From: Ignavibacteriota bacterium | Lineage (GTDB): Bacteria > Bacteroidota > Ignavibacteria > Tepidaquicellales > Tepidaquicellaceae | Length of the DNA stretch: 64,000 nt | Direction: 5' to 3' | Assembly (NCBI GenBank): GCA_020437545.1 | Contig: JAGQWH010000001.1 | Span: 32,966 to 96,965, forward strand | Shown: one piece after another, positions 54,888 through 63,816 of the stretch | How the letters are laid out: each line of letters starts with the position of its first letter | Position numbering within the stretch: position 1 is the stretch's first letter | Made by a program: the position numbers and the translations under genes | The notes under the pieces: model-generated | Database searches by the model: none | Told to the model about the DNA's origin: nothing | What the model saw: the letters and a program-made list of their open reading frames with translations, nothing else

Positions 54888-56201
54888 TTATCCTATTTTC
54901 AGATCATCATAAAGTTTGAATCCGGAAGTAAGGTCAGTAACTTCTTTGCTTACTTCTTTTTTCACATTCTCATCTTTATGATTCGTAATAACTTTGTTAA
55001 TAAGATCAGCTATAATTTCCATTTCAGGTTCTTTCATTCCGCGGGTAGTAAGAGCAGGTGTGCCTAATCTTATTCCGCTTGTTACGAGAGGACTTTTGTC
55101 ATCGTAGGGAACTGAATTTTTATTACACGTAATTCCGATCGAATCAAGAGCTTCTTCTGCAGCTTTTCCGGAAACACCTTTATTCCTGAGATCGATAAGC
55201 ATCAGATGATTATCTGTGCCGCCTGAGATAACTTTATAATCATAGGATATCAGTTTATTGGCAAGCGCCTGTGCATTTTTTATAACCTGTTTTGCATATT
55301 CCAGAAAATCATCTTCCAGAGCTTCTTTGAATGCAACAGCTTTAGCCGCTATTACATGCATAAGAGGACCGCCCTGAATTCCGGGCATTACCATCGAGTC
55401 TATGAGTTCGCTCATCATTTTCACTCTTCCTGATTTCGGAGCGACTTTACCAAACGGATTTTCAAAATCTTTTCCAATCATGATCATCCCGCCTCTCGGA
55501 CCTCTTAAGGTCTTATGAGTAGTGGTAGCAACTATATGGCAATGAGGCACAGGATCATTTAATAATTTCTTTGCAATAAGTCCTGCAGGGTGAGCAATAT
55601 CGGCAAATAAAAATGCGTTTATCTTGTCAGCGATCTCTCTGAATTTTTTATAATCAATATTACGTGAATATGCGCTTGCGCCGACTGTGATCATTTTTGG
55701 CTTTTCCCTGATTGCAACCTGTTCGATCAGATCATAATCAAGCATTTCCGTTTCAGGATTGATTCCGTACTGAGTGAAATCATAAAGCTGTCCGGAAAAA
55801 TTTACGGGCGAACCGTGTGTAAGATGGCCGCCGTGTGAAAGATCCATACCCATTATCTTATCGCCGGGTTTTACGAGTGTGAAATAGACTGCCATATTAG
55901 CCTGTGAACCGGAATGCGGCTGAACGTTTACATACTCTGCTCCGAATAATTCCTTTGCCCTGTCTCTTGCAAGATTTTCCGCAATATCAACATACTCGCA
56001 GCCGCCGTAATATCTCTTTCCCGGATAACCTTCGGCATATTTATTTGTGAGAGTAGATCCAAGTGTCTGGATCACTGCATTGGAAACAAAGTTCTCTGAT
56101 GCAATCAGCTCAAGCTTTTCAGCCTGTCTGCGCGTCTCTTTTTTTATGGTTTCAAAAATCTCCGGATCATAACCGGCAAGATCGTGTGTAAGTGTATTCA
56201 T
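54888..56201 (-). CDS. glyA: Serine hydroxymethyltransferase
   Basis: The 437-residue PLP enzyme has [36 protein letters not shown] in parts (LIASENFVS and [17 protein letters not shown]), the PLP-lysine site [15 protein letters not shown], and [11 protein letters not shown]. It interconverts serine and glycine with tetrahydrofolate. It is upstream of tatC on the same strand, with a 23-bp gap. Confidence 0.96.
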   Translation of the reverse strand: MNTLTHDLAGYDPEIFETIKKETRRQAEKLELIASENFVSNAVIQTLGSTLTNKYAEGYPGKRYYGGCEYVDIAENLARDRAKELFGAEYVNVQPHSGSQANMAVYFTLVKPGDKIMGMDLSHGGHLTHGSPVNFSGQLYDFTQYGINPETEMLDYDLIEQVAIREKPKMITVGASAYSRNIDYKKFREIADKINAFLFADIAHPAGLIAKKLLNDPVPHCHIVATTTHKTLRGPRGGMIMIGKDFENPFGKVAPKSGRVKMMSELIDSMVMPGIQGGPLMHVIAAKAVAFKEALEDDFLEYAKQVIKNAQALANKLISYDYKVISGGTDNHLMLIDLRNKGVSGKAAEEALDSIGITCNKNSVPYDDKSPLVTSGIRLGTPALTTRGMKEPEMEIIADLINKVITNHKDENVKKEVSKEVTDLTSGFKLYDDLKIG

Positions 56202-56361
56202 ACTAAATTTAAAAAATATTTATTGTATAAAAAAATTGGTTAAAGGAAAAAGTAAAATCTCAACTCTTTCCAAGTGGTAAGTCTCAGCGAATCAAAATTT
56301 AATGTCTGAAACTAAATCCCAAATCAAAATTCCCAATCCGCGGCTGCGGACCAGATCAAAA

Positions 56362-57624
56362 TCACTGGTCTTCTTCTTTAGGTCTGATAAACCATAATTC
56401 TCCGAAATTCACACCCATTGTGAAATTAAGAAATTGATCCTGAATAAGATTATTTTCATTTGTACCGCGGATAGAATAATTCACACCGAGATCAATAGAA
56501 TTAAAATTGCTAAGAGGTATATTAACGCCTGCTCTGAATCCGTAAGCGTTTATATCCTGACCTGATAGCTGAATTTTTCCGTTTTCGTAAAAACCGCCCA
56601 GTCTGTATGTCATTTTCTGAAAGAAACCGGGTTTGTTGGGAGTCGGGAGAATTTCAATTCCAAGACCGGCTCTGTATGATTTTTTAAGCTGCGGTACTGT
56701 CTGACCAAATTCTGTGTATTTGCTCCAGTCCTGATACAGGACATCTGCGCTTACAAGATATTTATTATTGAAAATATTTGTTAATCCCAATCCGAATTGA
56801 TCCGGAACATTTAATGTTCCACTGTTTAGCAGCACTGTATCAGCGCCGAGTGCATTTCCGAATATTCCATCCTGAGTAGAGCTGAGATTAATACCTGATT
56901 GAAATACAAATCCGAGATCAAGATCCTTTAATGTAAAACTCCTGAAAATTTTACCGACTTCAAAAATTATTCCGCCTTTAAGAAATGATTTTCTGAAGTC
57001 AATTTCAGATTTAACATTTGTATTTGTATAAGAAGAATTGTTAAAGTTAATAAAATTCTGCTGCTTCAGTTCACCAAATGAATAATCATATTCCAGACCT
57101 ATACTTATCATCCTGAGTATATTATAGCTCATTCCTGCATTGATCCTTGAAAGACCGCCTTTACCGGCATAGAATTGATTAAATTGCTGATACCCTGTAT
57201 TGCCTTCCACCTTAACTCTGTAATTCATTAAACTTTCAGAATTAAAACCCAGAGCCATGACCCAGCCGTTTGTCTGATCAAATGGAATACCAATATTAAA
57301 TCCAAGAAAATTACCTCCTGAATTCTGATTCTCGGAAATATTGTTTGAAGATTTTAAGAATCCGTAATTACCCGTAACTGTGATCAGAGTGGATCTCATT
57401 TGGGTGAGAGTAGCCGGATTAAGAGTATTTACATAATTTCCGAAAAGTGAAATTCCCTGAATACCCATGGAGAAAGTCCTGACACTGGTAAAGTAATTCT
57501 GATCACCAATGCCGAATACTGAATAAGGAGAACCTGATGTCAGTATCTCCTGAGAGTAACCGGTTCCGCTTCCAAGAATTGCGGTTAATAATAAAACTAA
57601 AATTATTTTTTTTATCTTTTTCAT
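56362..57624 (-). CDS. Outer-membrane beta-barrel protein of unknown function
   Basis: The 420-residue protein has a signal peptide (MKKIKKIILVLLLTAILG) and then alternating hydrophobic/polar strands with glycine and aromatic residues, such as FRAGVNIPLSNFNSIDLGVNYSI, a pattern of OmpP1/FadL-like or PorV-like barrels of Bacteroidota. It ends NFGELWFIRPKEEDQ. It overlaps the preceding lipoprotein gene by 4 bp, so the two are translationally coupled and likely act at one site in the outer membrane. Confidence 0.72.
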   Translation of the reverse strand: MKKIKKIILVLLLTAILGSGTGYSQEILTSGSPYSVFGIGDQNYFTSVRTFSMGIQGISLFGNYVNTLNPATLTQMRSTLITVTGNYGFLKSSNNISENQNSGGNFLGFNIGIPFDQTNGWVMALGFNSESLMNYRVKVEGNTGYQQFNQFYAGKGGLSRINAGMSYNILRMISIGLEYDYSFGELKQQNFINFNNSSYTNTNVKSEIDFRKSFLKGGIIFEVGKIFRSFTLKDLDLGFVFQSGINLSSTQDGIFGNALGADTVLLNSGTLNVPDQFGLGLTNIFNNKYLVSADVLYQDWSKYTEFGQTVPQLKKSYRAGLGIEILPTPNKPGFFQKMTYRLGGFYENGKIQLSGQDINAYGFRAGVNIPLSNFNSIDLGVNYSIRGTNENNLIQDQFLNFTMGVNFGELWFIRPKEEDQ

Positions 57625-58811
57625 TGTTGTCTTGGCGTATATGTTATTCTTATTCTCGGAACTAATGCGGCATCTGAATATGTAGGCGAATAAAATACAA
57701 AATAATCAAGATTAGTACTTTCTGTAATAGTTCTCATTGAGAGTCCGAGATTAGGTAACGAACCTGAATTCCATCTCTGGAATATTCCGTTCAGAGTGGT
57801 AGAACTTGCAATATAATTTACTGAATCTATCGGTGATACTGCTATAAATAAGCTGTCTGTGTTTGTTGTACTGTCAATTACTGCACCTATTGTAATTCTT
57901 TTGTCGACACCGGGTGAAATAAATGAATTTTTTGAATCCAGTGTAAAAGTAAAATGTACGTTATTGATAATTACATTAGGCGGAAGTTTTGAAAGATCAA
58001 AATTGAGAACATTCCTGAAGGCAATTCCGGTCTGCAATGCAAATCTGTCAGCCGGTACAACAGACAACGGCGCATTTGTAAGAGAAACCTGTTCGGATAT
58101 ATTTAAAGTCACAGTATCCTGCACTCCGTTTTTTGTTAAAATTATCGTAACGAAAGGTATAAGTTCGGTTGTATTAACAAAAGAATAAAATCCTTTGATA
58201 GTATTCGAAGATGCATTCGGTAAAAGCATTAAGCCGTAATTCTTGAACTGATAGCTTGTATCGGCAGCATATTCCAGCCATTCGCTTGCCAGAGAATTAC
58301 TTAAAGGAATATTTATCTGCTGTGTGTCGGAAGGTGTACCGAGATAACTCCCCTGTGATACATTTCCATAATCAGAAGAATTTACAGAGTCATAAGTTAC
58401 ATCAGGGTAATTAAAATTCTTAGTCATCTTGTAAATGTCAAATGCCGTCAGACCTTTATCCTGCTGAAAAAAATATCCGTTATATCTGAGTGTAAGAACG
58501 GCGGATATGATTGTAGAACTGTCATAATCAGGGCTGACCTCAACAAATTTAAGCATGGATTTAGATGTGTAATCCTGATAATTACCTATCATAAAACTGC
58601 CGGATGTATAAGTGCTGATATAGTATGAGTAATTATCCGCAGTGATCTCCATAGTATCGATCTGGGAATCAAGTACGCGTGTAGTAGTGGTATCCTCCGG
58701 ATCTATAAAAGTAATTCCGACTGATGTCGGATCATCTTCACAACTTATAAAAACATTTGATAATAATAAAAGTAATATTATGCCAAATGAATATTTTTTT
58801 ATCAGTGTCAT
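57621..58811 (-). CDS. DUF4270-like lipoprotein
   Basis: The 396-residue protein has a lipoprotein signal (MTLIKKYSFGIILLLLLSNV, then FISCEDDP with the lipidated cysteine) and beta-rich repeats with SKSMLKFVEVSPDYDSSTIISAVLTLRYNG (in parts, SKSMLKF and AVLTLRYNG), which resemble DUF4270 and DNRLRE-type adhesion or carbohydrate-binding domains. From memory, DUF4270 genes commonly lie beside glycogen synthase in Bacteroidota, and glgA is just upstream here past a phosphatase gene. It overlaps the barrel gene by 4 bp. Confidence 0.65.
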   Translation of the reverse strand: MTLIKKYSFGIILLLLLSNVFISCEDDPTSVGITFIDPEDTTTTRVLDSQIDTMEITADNYSYYISTYTSGSFMIGNYQDYTSKSMLKFVEVSPDYDSSTIISAVLTLRYNGYFFQQDKGLTAFDIYKMTKNFNYPDVTYDSVNSSDYGNVSQGSYLGTPSDTQQINIPLSNSLASEWLEYAADTSYQFKNYGLMLLPNASSNTIKGFYSFVNTTELIPFVTIILTKNGVQDTVTLNISEQVSLTNAPLSVVPADRFALQTGIAFRNVLNFDLSKLPPNVIINNVHFTFTLDSKNSFISPGVDKRITIGAVIDSTTNTDSLFIAVSPIDSVNYIASSTTLNGIFQRWNSGSLPNLGLSMRTITESTNLDYFVFYSPTYSDAALVPRIRITYTPRQQ

Positions 58812-58839
58812 TAAATTTAAAATAATCTTATTTACTTGT

Positions 58840-59421
58840 TTAGGTTGTTAAAGAATTCTTAATGTGTTTCGATGCATCAAAAAGATCATCTGCAATATAC
58901 TCAATATCTATTCCTGCTTCTTTACATCTTTCATGATCTTTATTGCCGTATCCCGTTTTTACAAGTATTTTTTTCAGACCTGCATTTTCAGCGCATTGCA
59001 TATCGGCAAAACTGTCACCTATAAAAAATGATTCCCCGGAATTTATATTAAATTTATTTACGGCTTTACGTATCATACCGGTTTCAGGTTTTCTGTCTTC
59101 ACTATGCAACTTATATTTCTCAATGATCCCATCCGGATGATACGGGGAATAAAAAATATCATCTATCAAAGCAATACCGGTTTTATCATCGGTGAGAAGG
59201 TTTTTCAGATCAGAATGAATTTTACTTAAGTCTTCTTCGGAGAAATATCCGCGGGCAATACCGGACTGATTAGTAATAATAATATTCAGGAAACCAAGAC
59301 TCTTAAAAGTTTGCAGCGCCGTTATAGTGTTAGGATATAATTTCAGATCTTCTGAATTGCTTAAATAATTTACTTCTTCATTTATAGTACCGTCCCTGTC
59401 AAGAAAAACCGCCTTGTTCAT
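58840..59421 (-). CDS. HAD-IIIA phosphatase, GmhB/HisB-N-like
   Basis: The 193-residue protein has the HAD-IIIA motifs FLDRDGTINEEVNYL (6-20), IITNQSGIARGYF (48-60) and GDSFADMQCAENAG (135-148), plus RKPETGMIRKA. This fits D-glycero-D-manno-heptose-1,7-bisphosphate 7-phosphatase, which makes a heptose precursor of surface glycans. The zinc-binding C-x-H and C-x-C of typical GmhB are not kept: the region reads YSPYHPDG and KLHSEDRKP. So the exact substrate is uncertain. Confidence 0.82.
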   Translation of the reverse strand: MNKAVFLDRDGTINEEVNYLSNSEDLKLYPNTITALQTFKSLGFLNIIITNQSGIARGYFSEEDLSKIHSDLKNLLTDDKTGIALIDDIFYSPYHPDGIIEKYKLHSEDRKPETGMIRKAVNKFNINSGESFFIGDSFADMQCAENAGLKKILVKTGYGNKDHERCKEAGIDIEYIADDLFDASKHIKNSLTT

Positions 59422-59446
59422 TTTATATTATAGCTGAAAAATATAC

Positions 59447-60931
59447 TCAGGATTTCTTTTTCGCAACGGCTTTATAAAGCTTCATGTATTTCAATGCTGA
59501 AACTTTCCATGAAAAATCAAGTGACATACCCTGACGTGCAATTTTTATCCATTTATTCTTATCCTGAAACAGATCAAGCGCTGTCTTAATTGTACTGAGG
59601 AGCTCTTTCGGATCATACTTATCAAACAGGAATCCGTTACCTTTTGGTTTTTTATAATCAATGATCGTATCGGATAATCCGCCCGTGTTTCTTACAATTG
59701 GAACAGTTCCGTATCTTAAACTGTACATCTGATTCAATCCGCACGGCTCGTATTTAGAAGGCATAAGGAACATATCTGCCGCTGCTTCTATTTTATGCGC
59801 AAGTGTCTCATCAAATCCTATATGAACCGCAAGTTTCTTTTTATATTTCTTTTCAGCTTTTTTCAGGAATTTCTGATGTTTCTCTTCACCTGCACCTAGT
59901 ATGATCATTTGCACATCAAGTTTCATAAGATCGGGTAAGATCTTTTCTATAAGATCAAATCCTTTCTGATCGACGAGTCTGCTGATAACACCTATCAAAG
60001 GCGTATCTTCATTATATTCAATTTTATAACCTTCCAGCAGCTCTCTCTTATTTTCATATTTCAGAGGTATCTCCTGAAAAGTATATCTGTAGGGGATGAG
60101 TTTATCAACTGTCGGATTCCATATCGAATAATCAATTCCGTTAAGAATACCGACAAGATCTTTTTTTCTGGCATTGAGCACATCCTCAAGACCGCAGCCG
60201 TATTCCTTATCGGTTCTGATCTCTTCGGCATACTTCTGACTTACGGTTGAAATTTTATCGGCATAATTCAGACCTGTCTTCAGATAACTGAACTGACCGT
60301 AATGCAATCCGCCTTTTTCAGTTAATACAGAATCAGGCAATCCGGTTTTTTTAAAACTTGTCTTGGGGAAGTTACCCTGATAAGCAAGATTATGTATTGT
60401 AAATACGGTCTTGATTCCGTCCATGTAAGGATTGGTATTGTGAACTGTCTTAAGAAGTGCGGGTATAAGTCCCGTCTGCCAGTCATTACAATGGATCACA
60501 TCAGGTCTCCATTGAAGTATCTCGAGTATTTCAATCACTGCCTTGCAGAAAAAAAGATATCTTTCGTCATTATTAGGGAAATCTTTTTTGGTAATGGAAT
60601 TCTGATATATCCCTTTATTCTTAAAATAATCCTGACTCTCAAGAAGGTACATCTGAGCCTTGGTATTTTTACCATGGATAAAAGAAGATTTGATACTGAA
60701 CTTAGCTTCCTTACCATTAACATCAATTTTCAGATCCTTTAGTCTCTTGATCTCATGTATCTGAAGTCGTCTTTCGTCTAACTGACCGTATTTAGGACTG
60801 ATGATCCTGACGTCATTTCCAAGGGAATTAAGAGCTTGAGGGAGAGAATTTGATATGTCAGCTAAACCGCCGGTTTTTGAATAAGGGAAAACTTCGCTGG
60901 TTACGAATAAAACATTAAAGCCTTTTGCCAT
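59447..60931 (-). CDS. glgA: Glycogen (starch) synthase
   Basis: The 494-residue GT5 glycosyltransferase begins FNVLFVTSEVFPYSKTGGLADISNSLP, given here in parts (VTSEVFPYSKTGGLADI), which contains the ADP-glucose-binding KTGGL. The C-terminal part has LGAGEEKHQK, KYEPCGLNQMYSLRYGTVPIVRNTGGL in parts, and LFDKYDPKELL. It extends alpha-1,4-glucan from ADP-glucose (or UDP-glucose). It is the first gene of the run down to 56.4 kb. Confidence 0.94.
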   Translation of the reverse strand: MAKGFNVLFVTSEVFPYSKTGGLADISNSLPQALNSLGNDVRIISPKYGQLDERRLQIHEIKRLKDLKIDVNGKEAKFSIKSSFIHGKNTKAQMYLLESQDYFKNKGIYQNSITKKDFPNNDERYLFFCKAVIEILEILQWRPDVIHCNDWQTGLIPALLKTVHNTNPYMDGIKTVFTIHNLAYQGNFPKTSFKKTGLPDSVLTEKGGLHYGQFSYLKTGLNYADKISTVSQKYAEEIRTDKEYGCGLEDVLNARKKDLVGILNGIDYSIWNPTVDKLIPYRYTFQEIPLKYENKRELLEGYKIEYNEDTPLIGVISRLVDQKGFDLIEKILPDLMKLDVQMIILGAGEEKHQKFLKKAEKKYKKKLAVHIGFDETLAHKIEAAADMFLMPSKYEPCGLNQMYSLRYGTVPIVRNTGGLSDTIIDYKKPKGNGFLFDKYDPKELLSTIKTALDLFQDKNKWIKIARQGMSLDFSWKVSALKYMKLYKAVAKKKS

Positions 60932-61146
60932 TCAGGGAATTTTTTTGAACAAAAATAAAGATAATGACTGTGATTAGCAATGAAATTAACTGTCTGACCT
61001 TTGATCAGTATTTATCTAAAATAAAAATCTTTCTTTAGTTACTAAATAAGATAACCTTCTTTAAATCTATCAAAGCTGATTTCAAACCATTCTATCCGTC
61101 CCGGAATTTAAAACTTTACATTCGGTCGTAGCAGATTACAAATTTA

Positions 61147-62154
61147 TTAAAATGAATACCCCATAGTAGCAAAAAACCGGTAGTCATTCTGCGGCTGAAT
61201 GCCGATAAAATTCTGACTTATCGGTAATTGATAATCAAGATCCATTGAAAGCATATTATATGTAATGCCGACACCCATTGTTCCCATTATTACAGTTCCG
61301 CCCGAACCCGGTTCATTCTCGCCGTTTGATTTATCCGGATTTGCAGTTTCAAGATATATTCCTGCAAAAGGAAGAAAGTTGAGAGACTCGGTAATAATGT
61401 CATAAGAAAAAGTCGAAGCCCAATTAAATCTGTTTGCGAATTTGTAATCATTCTTGTTTGTAGTATTTACAGTATAGACAAGATCATTCCTCCAGCCGAT
61501 CCCAATATTTTCAAGTTTGGCTATCCAAAGTCCCGTAAAAAGAAAATCAAAACTTCCCGTACCCGGCTGAAAATGCGGTTCGGTCACGCCATAAGTCAAC
61601 TGTTTATTATAGACACCTGTTGGTAATTTAAACCCGCCTCCGAGAAATAATCTCTGCCAGAAATTAGTTTCTCCGTTAATGTCAGTGTTGTAAATATTGT
61701 ACTGACCAAGTATTCTCATGTCTCCCATTCCGTTAAGAGTTTTATTATCAATTTCATTTATTGAAAAAGGAATACCGAAAAGAATACGTGTTTTCGGATC
61801 AATATAGATCCTGCCATATAGTTCGATGTTGTTGTAATATTCATCCGAACCGGTAGTAGATTGCTCTTCGTGATCCAGATTCGGATCCGGATCAGCCGTC
61901 TGAGGATCATTATGGAATTTAAAGACATAATATCTGAGACCGATCTGATTTTTGTCAAAATTTGGTTCGAGTCCCATATAGCATCCGCAGAGATCACATT
62001 CGGTATCACCTGTTTCATTTGCATCTGTAATATCTGATAGTTTCACAGGATTTTTAAAGTGAGTGTGCAGCGGATCGCTTCCTGCAAAGCTAAAGCCGGA
62101 AGCTGAAATGTAACTTAATGTAACCGCAAATATGATGACGATTAATTTTTTCAT
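61147..62154 (-). CDS. Outer-membrane transporter-type protein with CxxCGC motif
   Basis: The 335-residue protein has a signal peptide, then the motif CDLCGCYMG (C53, C56, C58) near the mature N-terminus, and then alternating strands of a beta-barrel-like protein ending NDYRFFATMGYSF. In Bacteroidota, proteins that begin with a CxxCGC motif often sit next to copper or redox-protein genes; this is memory-based context. A 355-nt leader with unusual palindromes and a terminator-like stem precedes it. Function unknown; metal sensing or transport is the best guess. Confidence 0.65.
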   Translation of the reverse strand: MKKLIVIIFAVTLSYISASGFSFAGSDPLHTHFKNPVKLSDITDANETGDTECDLCGCYMGLEPNFDKNQIGLRYYVFKFHNDPQTADPDPNLDHEEQSTTGSDEYYNNIELYGRIYIDPKTRILFGIPFSINEIDNKTLNGMGDMRILGQYNIYNTDINGETNFWQRLFLGGGFKLPTGVYNKQLTYGVTEPHFQPGTGSFDFLFTGLWIAKLENIGIGWRNDLVYTVNTTNKNDYKFANRFNWASTFSYDIITESLNFLPFAGIYLETANPDKSNGENEPGSGGTVIMGTMGVGITYNMLSMDLDYQLPISQNFIGIQPQNDYRFFATMGYSF

Positions 62155-62184
62155 AATAGATTTTAATAATATGATTAAAAAAAC

Positions 62185-62276
62185 GACCGGCTGATGAAGA
62201 TGAATAGGGTATATAACGTTTATCGTTCGTTAAGAGCACAGAAACCGTTTAAACGGTTTCTGTGCTGTAGCCGGTC
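62185..62276 (-). promoter_or_regulatory. Terminator-like stem around a palindrome in the leader of the 61.1 kb gene
   Basis: Exact 8-bp arms GACCGGCT (62185-62192) and AGCCGGTC (62269-62276) enclose the palindrome at 62235-62266. T-runs flank the stem on both strands: GTTTTTTT follows in the minus-strand sense and ends about 23 bp before the start codon at 62154, and a second T-rich run follows on the plus strand. This looks like a leader attenuator or a bidirectional terminator. No known riboswitch class is recognised. Confidence 0.6.
62235..62266. repeat. 32-bp perfect palindrome, core GAAACCGTTTAAACGGTTTC
   Basis: Core at 62241-62260 with outer arms AGCACA/TGTGCT. Its centre lies exactly 220 bp from that of the next copy (62455-62486). 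Both are in the 355-bp gap between two minus-strand genes, in which I see no coding region. Confidence 0.9.
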
Positions 62277-62454
62277 AGTTTTTATTTTTTTTACAGCTCA
62301 ATTTTATTTAAGAAGAATACGAATAAACATTTTTCAAAATTACAAGATCGATCTTCTGCTTTCTTCTCATTTGTAAAATTACTTTACATTGTATTGACTC
62401 TTAGAACTGGCATAAGATGTTTCATTTAGGTTATAGCGTGTGCCGTTCTTTTAC

Positions 62455-62486
62455 GGTGAAGAAACCGTTTAAACGGTTTCTTCACC
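62455..62486. repeat. 32-bp perfect palindrome, core GAAACCGTTTAAACGGTTTC
   Basis: Core at 62461-62480 with outer arms GGTGAA/TTCACC. It lies about 24 bp past the stop codon of the 62.5 kb lipoprotein gene in the minus-strand sense. Confidence 0.9.
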
Positions 62487-62509
62487 ACCATAAGTAACCT
62501 CGGTATTTT

Positions 62510-63346
62510 TTAATAACTCATATCAAAATAAGTAGCATAAGTATGCCCGTTCTTGGAAATAATCAGATTGATCCTCCACGCACCGCTCTGATCAAAATTT
62601 ATCTTGCCATAGTAATGTCCGTTTGAACTTCCAACAGGTGTAACATTTCCGGTTGTAGTATGACCGTCAGCTAAAAAAACAGGATTCATTTCAATTGAAT
62701 ATGAACCATCCGGAGGATAAAGCTGAGGCTCATTTTTACTTATAAGAAATTCAAAATTATTCAAACCGGCTGCCGGAGTGTATGGAGTAATGTTGGATAA
62801 ATACAAAGCCGTGCTGTCCGGCATAATTATGGATTTAAAGAAATCCGGATTCGGCAGTATAACGGGAGTTGAAAATTCAATTTCACCTTCGGGTTCGCCC
62901 TGCGCCTGATGATTATGTACTGTAAATGTCAGATGCCAGTGAAGCGGGGAATCAGTAAATGACTGAGTAAAAACCATTGCTCCTTTGAATATTCCGTCAG
63001 GAGCGTCTTCATCAGGATTTTCAACAGGCGAGGCATTACCGTGATTCAAAGGCTGTATGGTAATATGCGCATCTGTCATCACTACTCCGGAGGCGGAATC
63101 ATGTAATACAAAATATAAAGGATTATAACCCGTACGTAAAGAATCACCTGCGTATAAAGTCATGTAAGCACTTGCACCGATTACATACCCTGAATCAATT
63201 TTCATGAATGAAGACATATCCGGTTCGGGTACAACCACTGCAACAGGCGGAGCTGTGACAGAGTCATCACTGCATGAACTGAATGAAAATACTAATCCCG
63301 TAAATAATATTAAAATTGATAACTTGATAAATAATTTATTGATCAT
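62510..63346 (-). CDS. Lipoprotein with YtkA/FixH-like domains
   Basis: The 278-residue protein has a lipoprotein signal with lipidated C25 (FSFSSCSDDS). Two regions match the YtkA/FixH-like pattern: an N-terminal one with YNPLYFVLHDSASGVVMTDAHITIQPLNHG in parts (LYFVLHDSASG and MTDAHITI), and a C-terminal one with MNPVFLADGHTTTGNVTPVG and GKINFDQSGAWRINLIISKNG in parts. It is histidine-rich (HWHLTFTVHNHQAQGEP). Such domains occur near metal and cytochrome-oxidase assembly genes. It may bind copper on the cell surface. Confidence 0.68.
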   Translation of the reverse strand: MINKLFIKLSILILFTGLVFSFSSCSDDSVTAPPVAVVVPEPDMSSFMKIDSGYVIGASAYMTLYAGDSLRTGYNPLYFVLHDSASGVVMTDAHITIQPLNHGNASPVENPDEDAPDGIFKGAMVFTQSFTDSPLHWHLTFTVHNHQAQGEPEGEIEFSTPVILPNPDFFKSIIMPDSTALYLSNITPYTPAAGLNNFEFLISKNEPQLYPPDGSYSIEMNPVFLADGHTTTGNVTPVGSSNGHYYGKINFDQSGAWRINLIISKNGHTYATYFDMSY

Positions 63347-63447
63347 TTTTTATTTGTAAAATTATTAAATAACCTGCAATGACCGGTTTAAGGAAACAGA
63401 TCATTTTCGGATTGAAAAATTAAATGGAAATGCAGAGAAATTTAATA

Positions 63448-63816
63448 TTATAATTGAGGGGGATGGTCTATATCAGAGATGTAATCTTTAAGATTTAAAT
63501 GCAAATTTGCTGAGTATCTTAGGATTTTTTTAAATGAATTTAAATCAATAGTTTCATCGGAAATAACGCACTCTGTTAATTTTAATTTTGAATCTGCTGC
63601 TGTTGCATTGTTGTTATTGGTTTTATTTTCTTCATCATTCATCTTTTTATCGAGATAGCATTTAGCATTACAGTTATCCACCTTTTTCTCGCAGCAGCTC
63701 GCTGTCAGATCTTCAGTGTTGATCTCATATAATGAATAATACACAATCAGATAATTTGTATGCAGAAAAAGTACAAGTATGATCAGAACAGAGAGTATTT
63801 TTTTTAAAGCGGTCAA
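63448..63816 (-). CDS. Small membrane-anchored cysteine-rich protein (Bacteroidota CxxKCYL type)
   Basis: The 122-residue protein has one N-terminal transmembrane helix, then a cysteine cluster: SCCEKK and DNCNAKCYLDKKM, then an acidic/asparagine linker and a C-terminal HPPQL. Small proteins with a CNxKCYL segment and an HPP end are, as I recall, often found beside copper or TonB-receptor genes in Bacteroidota; this is tentative. It is the most upstream gene of the 61-64 kb cluster, and the 184 bp left to the window edge show no gene. Confidence 0.6.
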   Translation of the reverse strand: MTALKKILSVLIILVLFLHTNYLIVYYSLYEINTEDLTASCCEKKVDNCNAKCYLDKKMNDEENKTNNNNATAADSKLKLTECVISDETIDLNSFKKILRYSANLHLNLKDYISDIDHPPQL

